A DNA stretch of 64,000 nt from JAVDCA01 sp035293985 (lineage in GTDB: Bacteria; Pseudomonadota; Alphaproteobacteria; Rhizobiales; Xanthobacteraceae), in assembly GCA_035293985.1 (NCBI GenBank), contig DATGLS010000031.1, positions 1 to 64,000 of the forward strand. Direction: 5' to 3'. The position numbers and the translations under genes were made by a program. Shown piece after piece: positions 21,943 to 30,987 of this stretch. Below the pieces are notes generated by a model that worked only from the letters and a program-made list of their open reading frames with translations, made no database searches and had not been told where the DNA came from. Each line of letters starts with the position of its first letter. Positions within the stretch are counted from its first letter, which is position 1.

Positions 21943-22944
21943 ATGCTCAACCGCCGCACCGTGCTCAGAACCGCCGCGCTCGGCGCCGTCACGGCCCCGT
22001 TCGTGGCACGTCCAAGCTTCGCGCAGGCGCCGGCGCACACGCTCAAGCTCACCTTCGCGGACACCCGCAACCATCCGCTCTACCAGGTACTGCTGCGCTT
22101 CGCGGACAACGTGAAGAGGAAGACCAACGGCGCGGTCGAGGTGCAGGTCTACGGCACCGGCGAGCTCGGCAGCCAGCTCAACATCCTCACCGGGCTGCAG
22201 ACCGGCATCATCGACCTGTGCGCCCACACGTCGGGCTACATCGACACGCTGATCCCCCAGTTCCAGGTGATGGACCTGCCGTTCCTGTTTCCCGATCTCG
22301 CCAGCGCCGAGAAGGTGCTCGACGGCCCCATCGGCAAGCAGCTCGCCGACCTGCTCACGCCCAAGGGCATCTACGGCCTCTCCTACGGCTACTGGGGCTG
22401 GCGCGTGACCTCGACCATCAATCGCAAGGTGCCGAAGCCGGAGGACATGAAGGGCTTGAAGATCCGCGTGCAGCCCGGTCCGATCTTCGCGGCCACGTTC
22501 CGCACGCTCGGCGCCAACCCGATCGCGATCGACTACAGCGAGGTCTATCTCGCGCTGTCGCAGCACACGATCGAGGCGATCGAGACCCCGATCATCGCGC
22601 TTCCGTCGGCCAAGCACTACGAGGTGGTGAACACCATCAACCTCACCAACCACGTCTACAATGCGGGCGTCATGATGGTGAGCAAGCGCAAGTTCGACGG
22701 CATGGCGAAGAACTTGCAGGAGGCGTTGCGCGCGGCCGCGCAGGAGCTCACCGGCGACTGGCGCAAGACCATGGTGGCCAAGACCGACGAGACCTCCACC
22801 TTCCTGAAGGGCAAGGGCCTCACCATCAACGAGGTCGACCGCGACGCCTACCGCAAGGCGACCGCGAGCGTCTACAAGGACTTCCGCAATGTCATCGGCG
22901 GCGACCTGGTGGATGCGGTGGTCAAGCAGGTCGGGAGCGCGTAG
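21943..22944 (+). CDS. TRAP transporter substrate-binding protein (DctP family)
   Basis: 333 residues, periplasmic. The leader MLNRRTVLRTAALGAVTAPF with cleavage near SFAQA contains a twin Arg, so Tat export is possible. The body shows the DctP features TLKLTFADTRNHPLYQ, a GTGELGSQLNILTGLQ turn, and PEDMKGLKIRV...ALGANPIAIDYSEVYLAL-type segments, including the conserved Arg that binds the substrate carboxylate in KIRVQPG. GGGAGG lies upstream of the ATG. The permease gene follows after a palindromic repeat. The ligand is probably an organic acid. Confidence 0.95.
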   Translation: MLNRRTVLRTAALGAVTAPFVARPSFAQAPAHTLKLTFADTRNHPLYQVLLRFADNVKRKTNGAVEVQVYGTGELGSQLNILTGLQTGIIDLCAHTSGYIDTLIPQFQVMDLPFLFPDLASAEKVLDGPIGKQLADLLTPKGIYGLSYGYWGWRVTSTINRKVPKPEDMKGLKIRVQPGPIFAATFRTLGANPIAIDYSEVYLALSQHTIEAIETPIIALPSAKHYEVVNTINLTNHVYNAGVMMVSKRKFDGMAKNLQEALRAAAQELTGDWRKTMVAKTDETSTFLKGKGLTINEVDRDAYRKATASVYKDFRNVIGGDLVDAVVKQVGSA

Positions 22945-22952
22945 CGGCAGCT

Positions 22953-23056
22953 TCGTAGGATGGGCAAAATCGCCGGGATATTCCCTCCGCGTGGGCAACC
23001 GCGCATGCGGCGATTTTGCCCGCGCGGACATCCATACGCGGTTGCCCGCCCTACGG
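22953..23056. repeat. Long palindromic intergenic repeat, family A copy 2
   Basis: Begins CGTAGGATGGGCAAAATCGC and ends GCGGTTGCCCGCCCTACGG; the ends are inverted copies and an inner GCGATTTTGCCCG pairs with the left arm. It is related to the elements at 2984-3103 and 45083-45192. It sits inside the TRAP operon between the binding-protein and permease genes, where a folded mRNA hairpin could lower permease expression relative to the binding protein. Confidence 0.8.
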
Positions 23057-23089
23057 CGCCCCGCCGCGTGGCGAAGGCGAGATAAACGA

Positions 23090-24994
23090 ATGAGTAGCGA
23101 CAGCGAAACAGTGGTGATCGCCGCACCGCTCCCTGCTCAACATCGCGCCGCAACGCTCATCTGCTCGGTGCTCAACGCGATCGACTGGACTGCGCGCGGC
23201 ATCGTCGTCGCGGCGCTGATCGGCGAGATCGGCGTGGTGCTCACCGACATCACGATCCGCTCGCTGTTCACGCTGTCGCTCCTATGGAGCGACGAGGCGT
23301 CGAAGCTCTGCCTCGTCACGCTGGCGTTCATCGGCGGCGCGGTGTCTTACCGGGCGCGCCATCATACGGCGATCCAGTTCGTCACCCGGTTCCTGCCAGA
23401 GCGGCTGCGCGCCGCCATCGCGATCGCGGCGGATGCACTGATCCTGTTCGTCGCGCTGACCACCCTCATAGTCTCGTTCGACCTGCTCGCGGTCGCCGAG
23501 ACCTCGCTGATGCCGATGCTGCAGATCAACGCGGCATGGGCAGTGGTGCCGTTCACCGTCGGCATGGCGCTTATCGCGCTGTTCGCGCTGGAGCGGCTCG
23601 TGTTCCATCACGCGCGCGCCATCGTCCTCGTCGCCGTGCCGATCGTTGCGATACTGCTCGCGATCGTCGCCGCGATCGGCAACTGGCAGCTGGTCGCGCT
23701 CGACAACGGGACGGCGCTCGGCGTGATGCTGATCCTGTTCTTCGCCGCGGTGCTGCTCGGCCTGCCGGTCAGCTTCTCGATGCTGCTCGGATCGCTGTTC
23801 TTCCTGGAAGTCACCAACTCGGCGCCGCTGGTGGCGGCGGCGCAAAATACCGTCGACGGCACCGGCAATTTCGTCCTGCTCACCCTGCCGTTCTTCATCT
23901 GGGCCGGGCTGATCATGGAAAAGGGCGGCATCAGCGTGCGGCTGGTGCGCTTCGCGAGCGCGCTGGTCGGGCACCTGCGCGGCGGGCTGCTGCAGGTCGT
24001 GGTAGTGACGATCTATCTCGTCTCCGGCATCTCGGGCTCGAAGGCGGCCGACGTGGTCGCGGTCGGTTCGGTGCTGCGCCGCGAGCTCAAGCGCCAAGGT
24101 TACCCGCCCGAGCAGGGCGCGGCGGTGCTGTCGGCGGCGGGCGCGATGTCGGAAACGATCCCGCCCTCGATCGCGATGCTGGTGCTGGGCTCGGTCGCGC
24201 CGATCTCGATCGGCACCCTGTTCGTCGCCGGCCTGCTGCCGGCGGCCGTGATCGCGCTGTTTCTCATGATCGCCATCAACCTGCAGGCGCGGCGCCTCGA
24301 CCTGCCGCGCTCGCCGCGCGCCGGCCTCGCCGAGCTCATGCCTGCGATGGGCGGCGCGATTCTGCCGCTGATCATGCCGGTGATCATGATCGTCGGCATC
24401 AAGGGCGGCTATGCGACGCCGACCGAGGTGTCGTCCATAGCGGTGCTGTACGGCATCGTTCTGTCGGTCGCGGTCTATCGTTCGATCGGTTGGCGCAGCT
24501 TCTTTGCCATCGCTACCGAGTGTGGCCTGCTTGCCGGCATGGTGCTGTTCATCATCGCGGCCGCCGGCTCCTTCGCGTGGACGCTGACGGCGGCCAACCT
24601 GCCGGCGGCGCTGGTCGAGACGCTGCACCTCATGGGCGACAGCCCCGCGCTCTTCCTGATCGGCTCGATGGTGCTGCTGATCGTGGTCGGCACCCTCCTC
24701 GAGGGCCTGCCGGCGCTGATCATCCTAGGGCCGCTGCTGCTGCCGCTCGCCAACGGGCTCGGCATCGACAGCATCCATTATTCGATGGTGATCCTGCTTG
24801 CCATGGGCATCGGCATCTTCATTCCGCCGATCGGCATCTGCTTCTATATCTCATGTGCGGTTGCCGAGGCCGACGTCGAGGCCTCCGCCAAAACCATGCT
24901 GCCCTATCTGGTGGTGCTGATCCTCGGCGTGCTGACCGTCGCGTTCGTTCCGTGGTTCACGCATGCGGTGCCGCACCTGCTCGGCGACCAATGA
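23090..24994 (+). CDS. TRAP transporter fused permease (DctQ-DctM)
   Basis: 634 residues. The N-terminal about 170 residues are a four-helix DctQ small permease (LLWSDEASKLCLVTLAFIGGAVSYR is its signature region). The C-terminal about 430 residues are the large DctM permease with GLPVSFSMLLGSLFFLE, FIWAGLIMEKGGI, GSKAADVVAVGSVL, AMSETIPPSIAMLVLG and GIFIPPIGICFY. The fusion of Q and M in one chain is common in this family. With the upstream DctP it forms a complete sodium- or proton-driven uptake system in the inner membrane. Start ATG at 23090. Confidence 0.95.
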   Translation: MSSDSETVVIAAPLPAQHRAATLICSVLNAIDWTARGIVVAALIGEIGVVLTDITIRSLFTLSLLWSDEASKLCLVTLAFIGGAVSYRARHHTAIQFVTRFLPERLRAAIAIAADALILFVALTTLIVSFDLLAVAETSLMPMLQINAAWAVVPFTVGMALIALFALERLVFHHARAIVLVAVPIVAILLAIVAAIGNWQLVALDNGTALGVMLILFFAAVLLGLPVSFSMLLGSLFFLEVTNSAPLVAAAQNTVDGTGNFVLLTLPFFIWAGLIMEKGGISVRLVRFASALVGHLRGGLLQVVVVTIYLVSGISGSKAADVVAVGSVLRRELKRQGYPPEQGAAVLSAAGAMSETIPPSIAMLVLGSVAPISIGTLFVAGLLPAAVIALFLMIAINLQARRLDLPRSPRAGLAELMPAMGGAILPLIMPVIMIVGIKGGYATPTEVSSIAVLYGIVLSVAVYRSIGWRSFFAIATECGLLAGMVLFIIAAAGSFAWTLTAANLPAALVETLHLMGDSPALFLIGSMVLLIVVGTLLEGLPALIILGPLLLPLANGLGIDSIHYSMVILLAMGIGIFIPPIGICFYISCAVAEADVEASAKTMLPYLVVLILGVLTVAFVPWFTHAVPHLLGDQ

Positions 24995-25018
24995 GGATGA
25001 GGACAGAGGGAGGCTCCC

Positions 25019-25939
25019 ATGCTCGAGCGATTGACCGTCGCAGCCCTGGCATTGGTCTCATTGTCACTGCCGATGGCGGCGCAGACGCCGCCGGCGCCGA
25101 TCGTGAAGACGGACGGGCTGCGGCAGATATCGCCGCACGTCTGGATCATCCCGGACAACAGCGTGCCGCTGGTGCCCAATGTCGGCTACGTCATCGGCGA
25201 CAACGCCGTGCTGGTGATCGACACCGGGCTCGGGCCGCGCAACGGGGCGGCGGTGTACGAGGTCGCGAAGAAGCTCGGCGGCACCAAGGCGCTTTATCTC
25301 GTCACCACGCACGTGCATCCCGAGCATGATCTCGGCGCGCAATCATTTCCGGCCACCACCAAGCTGATCCGCTCGACCGACCAAATGAAGGACATCGCCG
25401 AGTTCGGCCTGCAGCTCGCCGACATCTTCGCCAAACGCTCGCCGATCAATGCGGAGCTGCTCAAGGGCGCCGAGTTCCGCAAAGCCGACATCAGCTTCGA
25501 GCACGACTACGACGTCGATCTCGGCGGCGTGCACGCGAAGCTCATCGCGATGGGCGCGAACCACACGGGCGGCGATACGATCATCTGGATCGACGCCGAC
25601 CGCGTGCTTTTTGCCGGCGACATCGCCATGAGCAAGCAACCTGCGTTCGCAAGCCCGCATTCGAGCCTGAAGCGCTGGCTCGCGAGCCTCGATCAATTGG
25701 AAGCTCTCAAGCCCAAGATCATCGTGCCGAGCCACGGCCCGACCGGCGACGGGGTCGGCTTCATCACCGGCTATCGTGCCTATCTGACGGAGATCCGCGA
25801 CCGCACGGCGGCGGAGAAGCACGCCGGACATACGGTCGATCAGGCCGTAGCGACGGTCACGGCCGCCTTCGGCGACCGCGCGCCGGACCAAGGCCGGCTC
25901 ACCGGGGCGATAAAGACGGCCTACGCCGAAGCGCCCTGA
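25019..25939 (+). CDS. Metallo-beta-lactamase-fold hydrolase, exported
   Basis: 306 residues. A signal peptide (about 1-21, ending PMAAQ) precedes an MBL domain. The first metal motif reads THVHPEHD, so it is HxHxEH instead of the usual HxHxDH. The later ligands are GANHTGGD, the bridging Asp in LFAGDIAM and His in PSHGPTGDG. It lies 24 bp after the TRAP permease stop with GAGGGAGG upstream of the ATG, so it is probably the last gene of the transporter operon. The substrate is unknown; it may open a ring or ester of the imported compound. Confidence 0.87.
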   Translation: MLERLTVAALALVSLSLPMAAQTPPAPIVKTDGLRQISPHVWIIPDNSVPLVPNVGYVIGDNAVLVIDTGLGPRNGAAVYEVAKKLGGTKALYLVTTHVHPEHDLGAQSFPATTKLIRSTDQMKDIAEFGLQLADIFAKRSPINAELLKGAEFRKADISFEHDYDVDLGGVHAKLIAMGANHTGGDTIIWIDADRVLFAGDIAMSKQPAFASPHSSLKRWLASLDQLEALKPKIIVPSHGPTGDGVGFITGYRAYLTEIRDRTAAEKHAGHTVDQAVATVTAAFGDRAPDQGRLTGAIKTAYAEAP

Positions 25940-25951
25940 CGACTGCGGAGA

Positions 25952-26665
25952 TCAGTCGCGGGTGGCGGCGATGCGGCGCGGCTCGGCGGCCGCGGCCGTT
26001 TGGTCGAGCCGCACTGGCGTGAAGCCGGCACCCTTGTGCAGCTGCGCCTGCGAGCCGGTGAACATCGCAAAGCCGCTCCGGGTCGCGACGATGTCGCCGG
26101 CGCGCAGCGTCGTGTCGCTGGCGAGATCGATCGGCGCGAGGCCGAACGAATCGCGGCCGTTGCACGTGCAGCCCGGCACGATCTTCTGGCGATAGACGAA
26201 GGCGTTGTCGATGTCGGCATAGCGCTGGCCGTCGGACGCAGCGGCATGGTCGATCGGCGAGCCGCTGAAGACCTTGGTCTTGGCCGCAGGGCAGAAGGCG
26301 CTGCACATCTGGATCGGGCTCGCGCCGGCATGGCGCTGCATCGGGAAATAGCGGCCGTCGCAGAGACGCACACAGTAGGTCACCGACCCGATGCCGACGG
26401 ACGGCACAGCGGTGACGGCCGGGACCGACGACACGGCCGGGATGGCCGCAAAGGCCGGCTGCTGCGGCTGGGCGAACGCGGAAGATCGCGTCGAGGTCGG
26501 CGCGTAGGGCAGCGCGGCGGACGAGTCCTGGCGGTGATCGCTGAACAGATTATCGAGCGAGCCGGCAGATACCGTGGCGGTCCCCAACAGGCAGACGACC
26601 AGCGCTAGGCCAGCAACGGCGAGCGGGCGACTCTTCTGGCGGCTGATACCCATGAGCCCATCCAT
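25952..26665 (-). CDS. DUF2865 domain-containing protein
   Basis: 237 residues. An N-terminal hydrophobic segment (AVAGLALVVCLLGTATVSAG, about 15-34) is an export signal. After a Pro/Ala/Val-rich linker, the DUF2865 core (about 90-170) contains YCVRLCDGRYFPMQRH, a Cys pair in MCSAFCPAAKTKVF and a PGCTCNGRD motif. The family is found in Hyphomicrobiales; its function is unknown. The cysteines suggest a disulphide-stabilised periplasmic or surface protein. ATG 26653 is an alternative start four codons in. Confidence 0.88.
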   Translation of the reverse strand: MDGLMGISRQKSRPLAVAGLALVVCLLGTATVSAGSLDNLFSDHRQDSSAALPYAPTSTRSSAFAQPQQPAFAAIPAVSSVPAVTAVPSVGIGSVTYCVRLCDGRYFPMQRHAGASPIQMCSAFCPAAKTKVFSGSPIDHAAASDGQRYADIDNAFVYRQKIVPGCTCNGRDSFGLAPIDLASDTTLRAGDIVATRSGFAMFTGSQAQLHKGAGFTPVRLDQTAAAAEPRRIAATRD

Positions 26666-26974
26666 CCCCGACGCGATGCACGCTTTGGATTGAGTCGGCC
26701 GCAGCCGCGAAAAGGTTCACAGACGTGGGCGGTTATCCGGCAAACCAGTAAAAATCCCGTAATTTCAACCGACTGGATGCAGGGCATAGAGGTAATTGGG
26801 CCGGTCTTGGATCGCGGCATGGCGGCCCAAACGTAAGCACTTCGCGCCGCCCCACGTGCCCAACCGCGCTCAAATACGTCGTGGCCGGTCGTGCCGGACG
26901 CTCTGCTATAGTCCCCGCCCCGGCACATGCCCGACAACACAAGGCCGGATCAGGAAACGCTTCAGGAGAAGCCC
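26666..26974. other. Divergent intergenic region with a weak promoter candidate
   Basis: 309 bp between the DUF2865 and RidA genes. A TATAGT at 26907-26912 could be the -10 for the RidA gene, but no good -35 lies 16-18 bp upstream. Nothing else was recognised. Confidence 0.35.
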
Positions 26975-27466
26975 ATGGCTGCCAATGTCCGCTTCGACAA
27001 TCCAAAGACGCTCGCGCATCAAACCGGCTACAGCTACGTGGTCGAGACCACGGGGCCGGGGCGCACGGTCTACATTGCCGGCCAGCTCGGGCTCGACATG
27101 GAGAACAAGCTCGTCGGCGCGCCCGGCGATTTCCGCGCCCAGGCGAACAAGGCGATCGAGAATCTCAAGGCGGCGCTCGCGAGCGTCGGCGCCACCCTCT
27201 CGGACGTGGTGAAGATCACCAACTTTCTGACCGACATGTCCCACATCGGCATCTACCGCGAGGTGCGTGACGAGCATTTCAAGATGCCGCGCCCGGCCAG
27301 CACGGCGGTCGGAATCTCGCAGCTCGCGCGGCCCGGCGCCCTGTTCGAGATCGAGGCCATCGCGGTGCTGCCGCCCGCGAAGGCGGCCAAGCCCGCCAGG
27401 GCGCGTAGCGCCAGCCGTTCGAAGGCCAAGGCTGGGGCTAAGACCAGCCGAAAGAGACGAAAGTAA
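26975..27466 (+). CDS. RidA-family protein with basic C-terminal tail
   Basis: 163 residues. The RidA/YjgF/UK114 core (about 1-130) is an enamine/imine deaminase-like trimer-forming domain, with VYIAGQLGLD, the NLKAALASVGATLSDVVK segment, and RPASTAVGISQLARPGALFEIEAIAVLP, which supplies the conserved Arg and Glu of the active site. The last 30 residues after VLPPAKAAK are almost only Lys, Arg, Ala and Ser, which is unusual for the family and could bind nucleic acid or membranes. Start at ATG 26975 with AGGAG upstream. Its 3' end overlaps the convergent antiporter gene by 29 bp. Confidence 0.9.
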   Translation: MAANVRFDNPKTLAHQTGYSYVVETTGPGRTVYIAGQLGLDMENKLVGAPGDFRAQANKAIENLKAALASVGATLSDVVKITNFLTDMSHIGIYREVRDEHFKMPRPASTAVGISQLARPGALFEIEAIAVLPPAKAAKPARARSASRSKAKAGAKTSRKRRK

Positions 27467-28886
27467 GCAGCACGAAGATCGGCACCAGCACGGCGCACGA
27501 CCAGCCGAGATAGCCGAAGAAGCTCGGCATCTTGACGCCGCGCTCGATCGCGATGGCGTAGATCATCAAATTGGGCGCGTTGCCGATATAGGTGAGCGCA
27601 CCCATGAGGCACGCGCCCAACGAGATGGCGGCGAGCGTCGAGGCGAGCTCGCCCATGAGGCGTGCCGCATCGCCGCCCGCGGCCTCGAAGAAAACGAGAT
27701 AGGTCGGCGCGTTGTCGAGCACGGCCGAGAGGACCCCACTCGCCCAGAAGTAATACGGGTCGTTAGGGGCGCCGGTGCGGCCGGAGACGAGGGCGAGAAG
27801 CCACGCGAAGGCGCCGTGCTGACCGGCCCGCAGCGCCGCCAGCACCGGGATGGCACAGACGAAAATGGCCGCGAACAGGACGGCGACCTCGCGGATGGGC
27901 TCCCAGGAAAAGCCGTTCGCCTCGCGATGTTCCTCGGGGGTCAATCGAAGCGACCCGGCCGCGATGCCGACGAGCGCGGCATCTCGCACGAGATTGTGCA
28001 GCTCCATACGCGTGCCGTAGACGTCGAATGCGACGCCCGGATTCCACAGCACGGAAAGCAGGATCGCGCCGACGATCAGGGCGATCAGGACGAGGTTGAC
28101 CGATCCCTTGACGGCGAGCGCGAGCGGCGGCCGCGGCTCGCCGACGAGCTCGACCCGCCTATCGCGGCGGTAGTGCCAGAGATCGACGGCGACGAAGACC
28201 GCAAGAACGAGCCCGGCGGTGAGCAGCGTGCCCGGCCACAGGTGCCGTGCAGGCCAAAGGAAATCGACGCCGTGCAGAAAGCCGACGAACAGCGGCGGAT
28301 TGCCGAGCGGCGACAGCGCACCGCCGATATTGGCAACGAGGAAGATGAAGAACACCACCACATGCGCGTTGACGAGCCGCGCCGCATTGGCGCGCAACAG
28401 CGGACGGATCAGGATCATGGCGGCGCCGGTGGTGCCGACGATGCTGGCGAGCGCGGTGCCGAGAACGAGAATCGCGGCGTTGACCCAGGGCGTGCCGCGC
28501 AGGTGGCCGGTGACGAGGATTCCGCCGGCGACGACGTAGAGCGCGAACAGGAGAACGATGAAGCTCATGTAGTCGGCGAGCATCGCGTGCACGAACGCGG
28601 CGGCGGTCGCCGGCGCGCCGTAAAGCGAGGCGAGCGGCGCGAGCGTCAACGTCGCCCACGCGTAGGCGATCTTGCCGTAATGGCGATGCCACAGGCGCGG
28701 AAAAAGCTGCGGCCCGACCGCAATCGATGCCAGCAGCCCGATGAAGGGCAGCGCCCAGGGCCAGCCGAGGCGAGCACCATCGAGCGCCGCAGGCTCGGCC
28801 GCGGCGGCCGGCCACGGCATGGCGACGGCCGCCACCGCCAGCCCAACAAAGCGAACCGCGACGATCGCCTGGCGATGCCCCTTCAC
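27438..28886 (-). CDS. Sodium:proton antiporter / ion-transporter family membrane protein (NhaD-like)
   Basis: 482 residues with about 12 hydrophobic segments. A short cleavable or first TM segment (VGLAVAAVAMPWPAAAA) precedes WPWALPFIGLLASIAVGP. Family features are the paired re-entrant signatures VGTTGAAMILIRPLLRAN and ANIGGALSPLGNPPLFVG in the first half, and VLDNAPTYLVFFEAAGG and YIGNAPNLMIYAIA in the second. These repeats are typical of NhaD/CitM transporters of the IT superfamily. GTG 28886 overlaps the upstream stop (GTGA), so it is translationally coupled to the amidohydrolase. It may exchange Na+/H+ or carry an organic anion. Confidence 0.9.
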   Translation of the reverse strand: MKGHRQAIVAVRFVGLAVAAVAMPWPAAAAEPAALDGARLGWPWALPFIGLLASIAVGPQLFPRLWHRHYGKIAYAWATLTLAPLASLYGAPATAAAFVHAMLADYMSFIVLLFALYVVAGGILVTGHLRGTPWVNAAILVLGTALASIVGTTGAAMILIRPLLRANAARLVNAHVVVFFIFLVANIGGALSPLGNPPLFVGFLHGVDFLWPARHLWPGTLLTAGLVLAVFVAVDLWHYRRDRRVELVGEPRPPLALAVKGSVNLVLIALIVGAILLSVLWNPGVAFDVYGTRMELHNLVRDAALVGIAAGSLRLTPEEHREANGFSWEPIREVAVLFAAIFVCAIPVLAALRAGQHGAFAWLLALVSGRTGAPNDPYYFWASGVLSAVLDNAPTYLVFFEAAGGDAARLMGELASTLAAISLGACLMGALTYIGNAPNLMIYAIAIERGVKMPSFFGYLGWSCAVLVPIFVLLTFVSFGWS

Positions 28887-29935
28887 GTGCTCATGCCGCC
28901 TCGGGCCGGCACCGCGACGCCGAACATGCGCGCGGCGTTGAGGCCGATGATCTTGTCCTTGTCGGCATCGGAGATGCCGGGCGTGTTGCGCACGAACTCG
29001 ATCGGCTTCCATTCGCCGACCGGATAGTCGGAGCCGAGGATCACCTGGCTCGCGCCGACGCGCTCGACCAGGTGGCGCAGCACGTCGTGATCGTAGACGC
29101 AGCTGTCGTAATAGAGCTGGCGCAGGTAGTCGTCCGGGCTCTTCTTCATGTTGGCGCGGGTGGTCGGCTTCTCGTGATAATTGCGGGTGATGCGGCCCAT
29201 GCAAAGCGGCATGTAGCCGCCGCCGTGGGAGATGCAGATCTTGAGATTCGGAAACGCGTCGAGCACGCCCTCGTACATCAGCGAGGCGATCGCCATCGCC
29301 TCCTCGAAGTTCTGCCCGACGCTGTTCCACAGAAAGTGCTTCTGGAAGCGCGGGCTCGGGTTGCCGGCGGGGTGGACGTAGACGATCGCGTCGTGCGCGG
29401 CGGCCTTCTCCCAGAACGGCCACAGGCGGCGGTCGCCGATTTCCATGTCGCGCGCCTGGGTCGAGATGTTGAACCCGGCGAGCTTGAGCTCGCTCATGCA
29501 GCGCTCGGCCTCGCGGGCGGCGAGCTCGGGCGCGTGCAGCGGCACGGTGCCGAGGCCGATCAGCCGCTGCGGGCTGGTCGCGACCATGGCGGCGCATTTG
29601 TCGTTGAGCTTGCGCTCGAGCCGCAGGCTTTCGGCCGGCTCGGCCCAGTAGGTACATTGATGGACGAGGCTTGCGCTGAGCACCTGGACGTCGACGCCCA
29701 TCTTGTCCATCTCGCCCATGCGCTCTTTCGTCTCGCTCATCTTGGCGCAGACGAAGTCGCTGCGTTCCTTTGCCTTCTGTTTCGCGTCCGGACCGAGCGA
29801 AGGCTCGACCGTCGATTTGCCGAAGGCGCTGTGCGCGACCGTCACGGCGTAGACATCGAGGTCCATCATGTGGGCGTGGATGTCGATCGCGATCGACGGG
29901 CTCTTCGATGGACCCTTGCCGGCGAGTTCGTTCAT
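28883..29935 (-). CDS. Amidohydrolase family 2 (ACMSD-like hydrolase/decarboxylase)
   Basis: 350 residues of the metal-dependent TIM-barrel amidohydrolase superfamily. Metal ligands: DIHAHMM (N-terminal HxH), His in VYVHPAGN, His in ISHGGGYMP, and Asp in ILGSDYPVGEW. The ACMSD branch mostly decarboxylates aromatic or cyclic acids. The ATG at 29935 overlaps the stop of the livM-like gene by 4 bp and its own stop overlaps the antiporter gene, so transporter, enzyme and antiporter are one coupled transcription unit. The substrate is probably what the Liv-type ABC system imports. Confidence 0.91.
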   Translation of the reverse strand: MNELAGKGPSKSPSIAIDIHAHMMDLDVYAVTVAHSAFGKSTVEPSLGPDAKQKAKERSDFVCAKMSETKERMGEMDKMGVDVQVLSASLVHQCTYWAEPAESLRLERKLNDKCAAMVATSPQRLIGLGTVPLHAPELAAREAERCMSELKLAGFNISTQARDMEIGDRRLWPFWEKAAAHDAIVYVHPAGNPSPRFQKHFLWNSVGQNFEEAMAIASLMYEGVLDAFPNLKICISHGGGYMPLCMGRITRNYHEKPTTRANMKKSPDDYLRQLYYDSCVYDHDVLRHLVERVGASQVILGSDYPVGEWKPIEFVRNTPGISDADKDKIIGLNAARMFGVAVPARGGMST

Positions 29936-30987
29936 GTCTGGCTCCTTGCGGGACTTTCGGCGGGCGGCGCGAACACGACGCGGCGCTGCAGGGGAAAAAT
30001 CTGCCAGTCGAGCTTTTGCACGATCAGGCCCCAGATGCCTTTCGGGGCCCATAGCATGACGATGATCGCCACGGCGCCGAGCATGAGCAGGTAGAGCGCG
30101 CCGAGATCGGCGAGCGTCTGGCGCAGCGCGAAGAACACGATGGTGCCGATGATCGGACCCTCGATGCGGCCGATGCCGCCGATGACGGTGATGAAGATCA
30201 CGAATGCGGTCCAGTCGTTGACGCTGAAGGCGGCGTCCGGCGAGATGCGCAGCTTCTGCAGGAAGATCAGCGCCCCCACCATGGCGGTGCCGAAGGCCGT
30301 GAACACATAAACCACGAACTTGACCCGCGCCACATCGACGCCATTGCTGCGCGCGGCAAGCTCGTTGTCGCGGATCGCCGTGAGCGCAAGACCGTAGCGC
30401 GAGCGCAGCAGCAGCAGGATGAGGCCGAGGATCACGACCACGAGCGCGAGCGCGATCCAGTAAACGACGAACTCGCGCATCGCGCGCGAGGGCGCGATCG
30501 CGATCACGATGCTCGCCGGCAGGCTCGTGCCGGAGCCGCCGCCGAGCGCGGAGACCTGCGAGGCGAGCAGGCGGAAGACCTCCGCCACCACCCAGGTGCC
30601 GATCGCGAAATAGTGGCCGCGCAGGCGGAAGACGAGCGCCGCCACCGGAATGGCGGCCGCGGCGCCGATCAGCCCGGCGAGAGGGATCGCCGCCAGCGGC
30701 GGGATATCGGCGAAGATGGTCAGCGCGAACAGCAGATAGGCCCCGAGGCCGACATAGGCCTGCTGGCCGATCGAGACGAGGCCGGCGTAGCCGGCGAGCA
30801 GGTTCCACAGGCTCGCCAGGGCCACGTAGGCGAAGATTTCTTCGAGGAGATAAAGAGTGTCGCGGCCTGCCCACCAGGGCGCACAGACAAGCGCGACGAG
30901 CGCCGCCGCAAAGGCCGCGAGGCTGATGGCGCTGCGGCGGTCGGTGAAGCGGACGTTGAACTTCGTCTGGAAGGCCGCCGCGCTCAT
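29932..30987 (-). CDS. Branched-chain-type ABC transporter permease (LivM family)
   Basis: 351 residues, about 9-10 transmembrane helices. Family motifs are NLLAGYAGLVSIGQQAYVGLGAY near the N-terminus, the EAA-like loop LTAIRDNELAARSNGVDVARVKF and GGIGRIEGPIIGTIVFF. Start ATG 30987 overlaps the stop of the livH-like gene (ATGA). It forms the inner-membrane pore with the LivH protein. In this context the cargo is more likely an aromatic or organic acid than an amino acid. Confidence 0.95.
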   Translation of the reverse strand: MSAAAFQTKFNVRFTDRRSAISLAAFAAALVALVCAPWWAGRDTLYLLEEIFAYVALASLWNLLAGYAGLVSIGQQAYVGLGAYLLFALTIFADIPPLAAIPLAGLIGAAAAIPVAALVFRLRGHYFAIGTWVVAEVFRLLASQVSALGGGSGTSLPASIVIAIAPSRAMREFVVYWIALALVVVILGLILLLLRSRYGLALTAIRDNELAARSNGVDVARVKFVVYVFTAFGTAMVGALIFLQKLRISPDAAFSVNDWTAFVIFITVIGGIGRIEGPIIGTIVFFALRQTLADLGALYLLMLGAVAIIVMLWAPKGIWGLIVQKLDWQIFPLQRRVVFAPPAESPARSQT

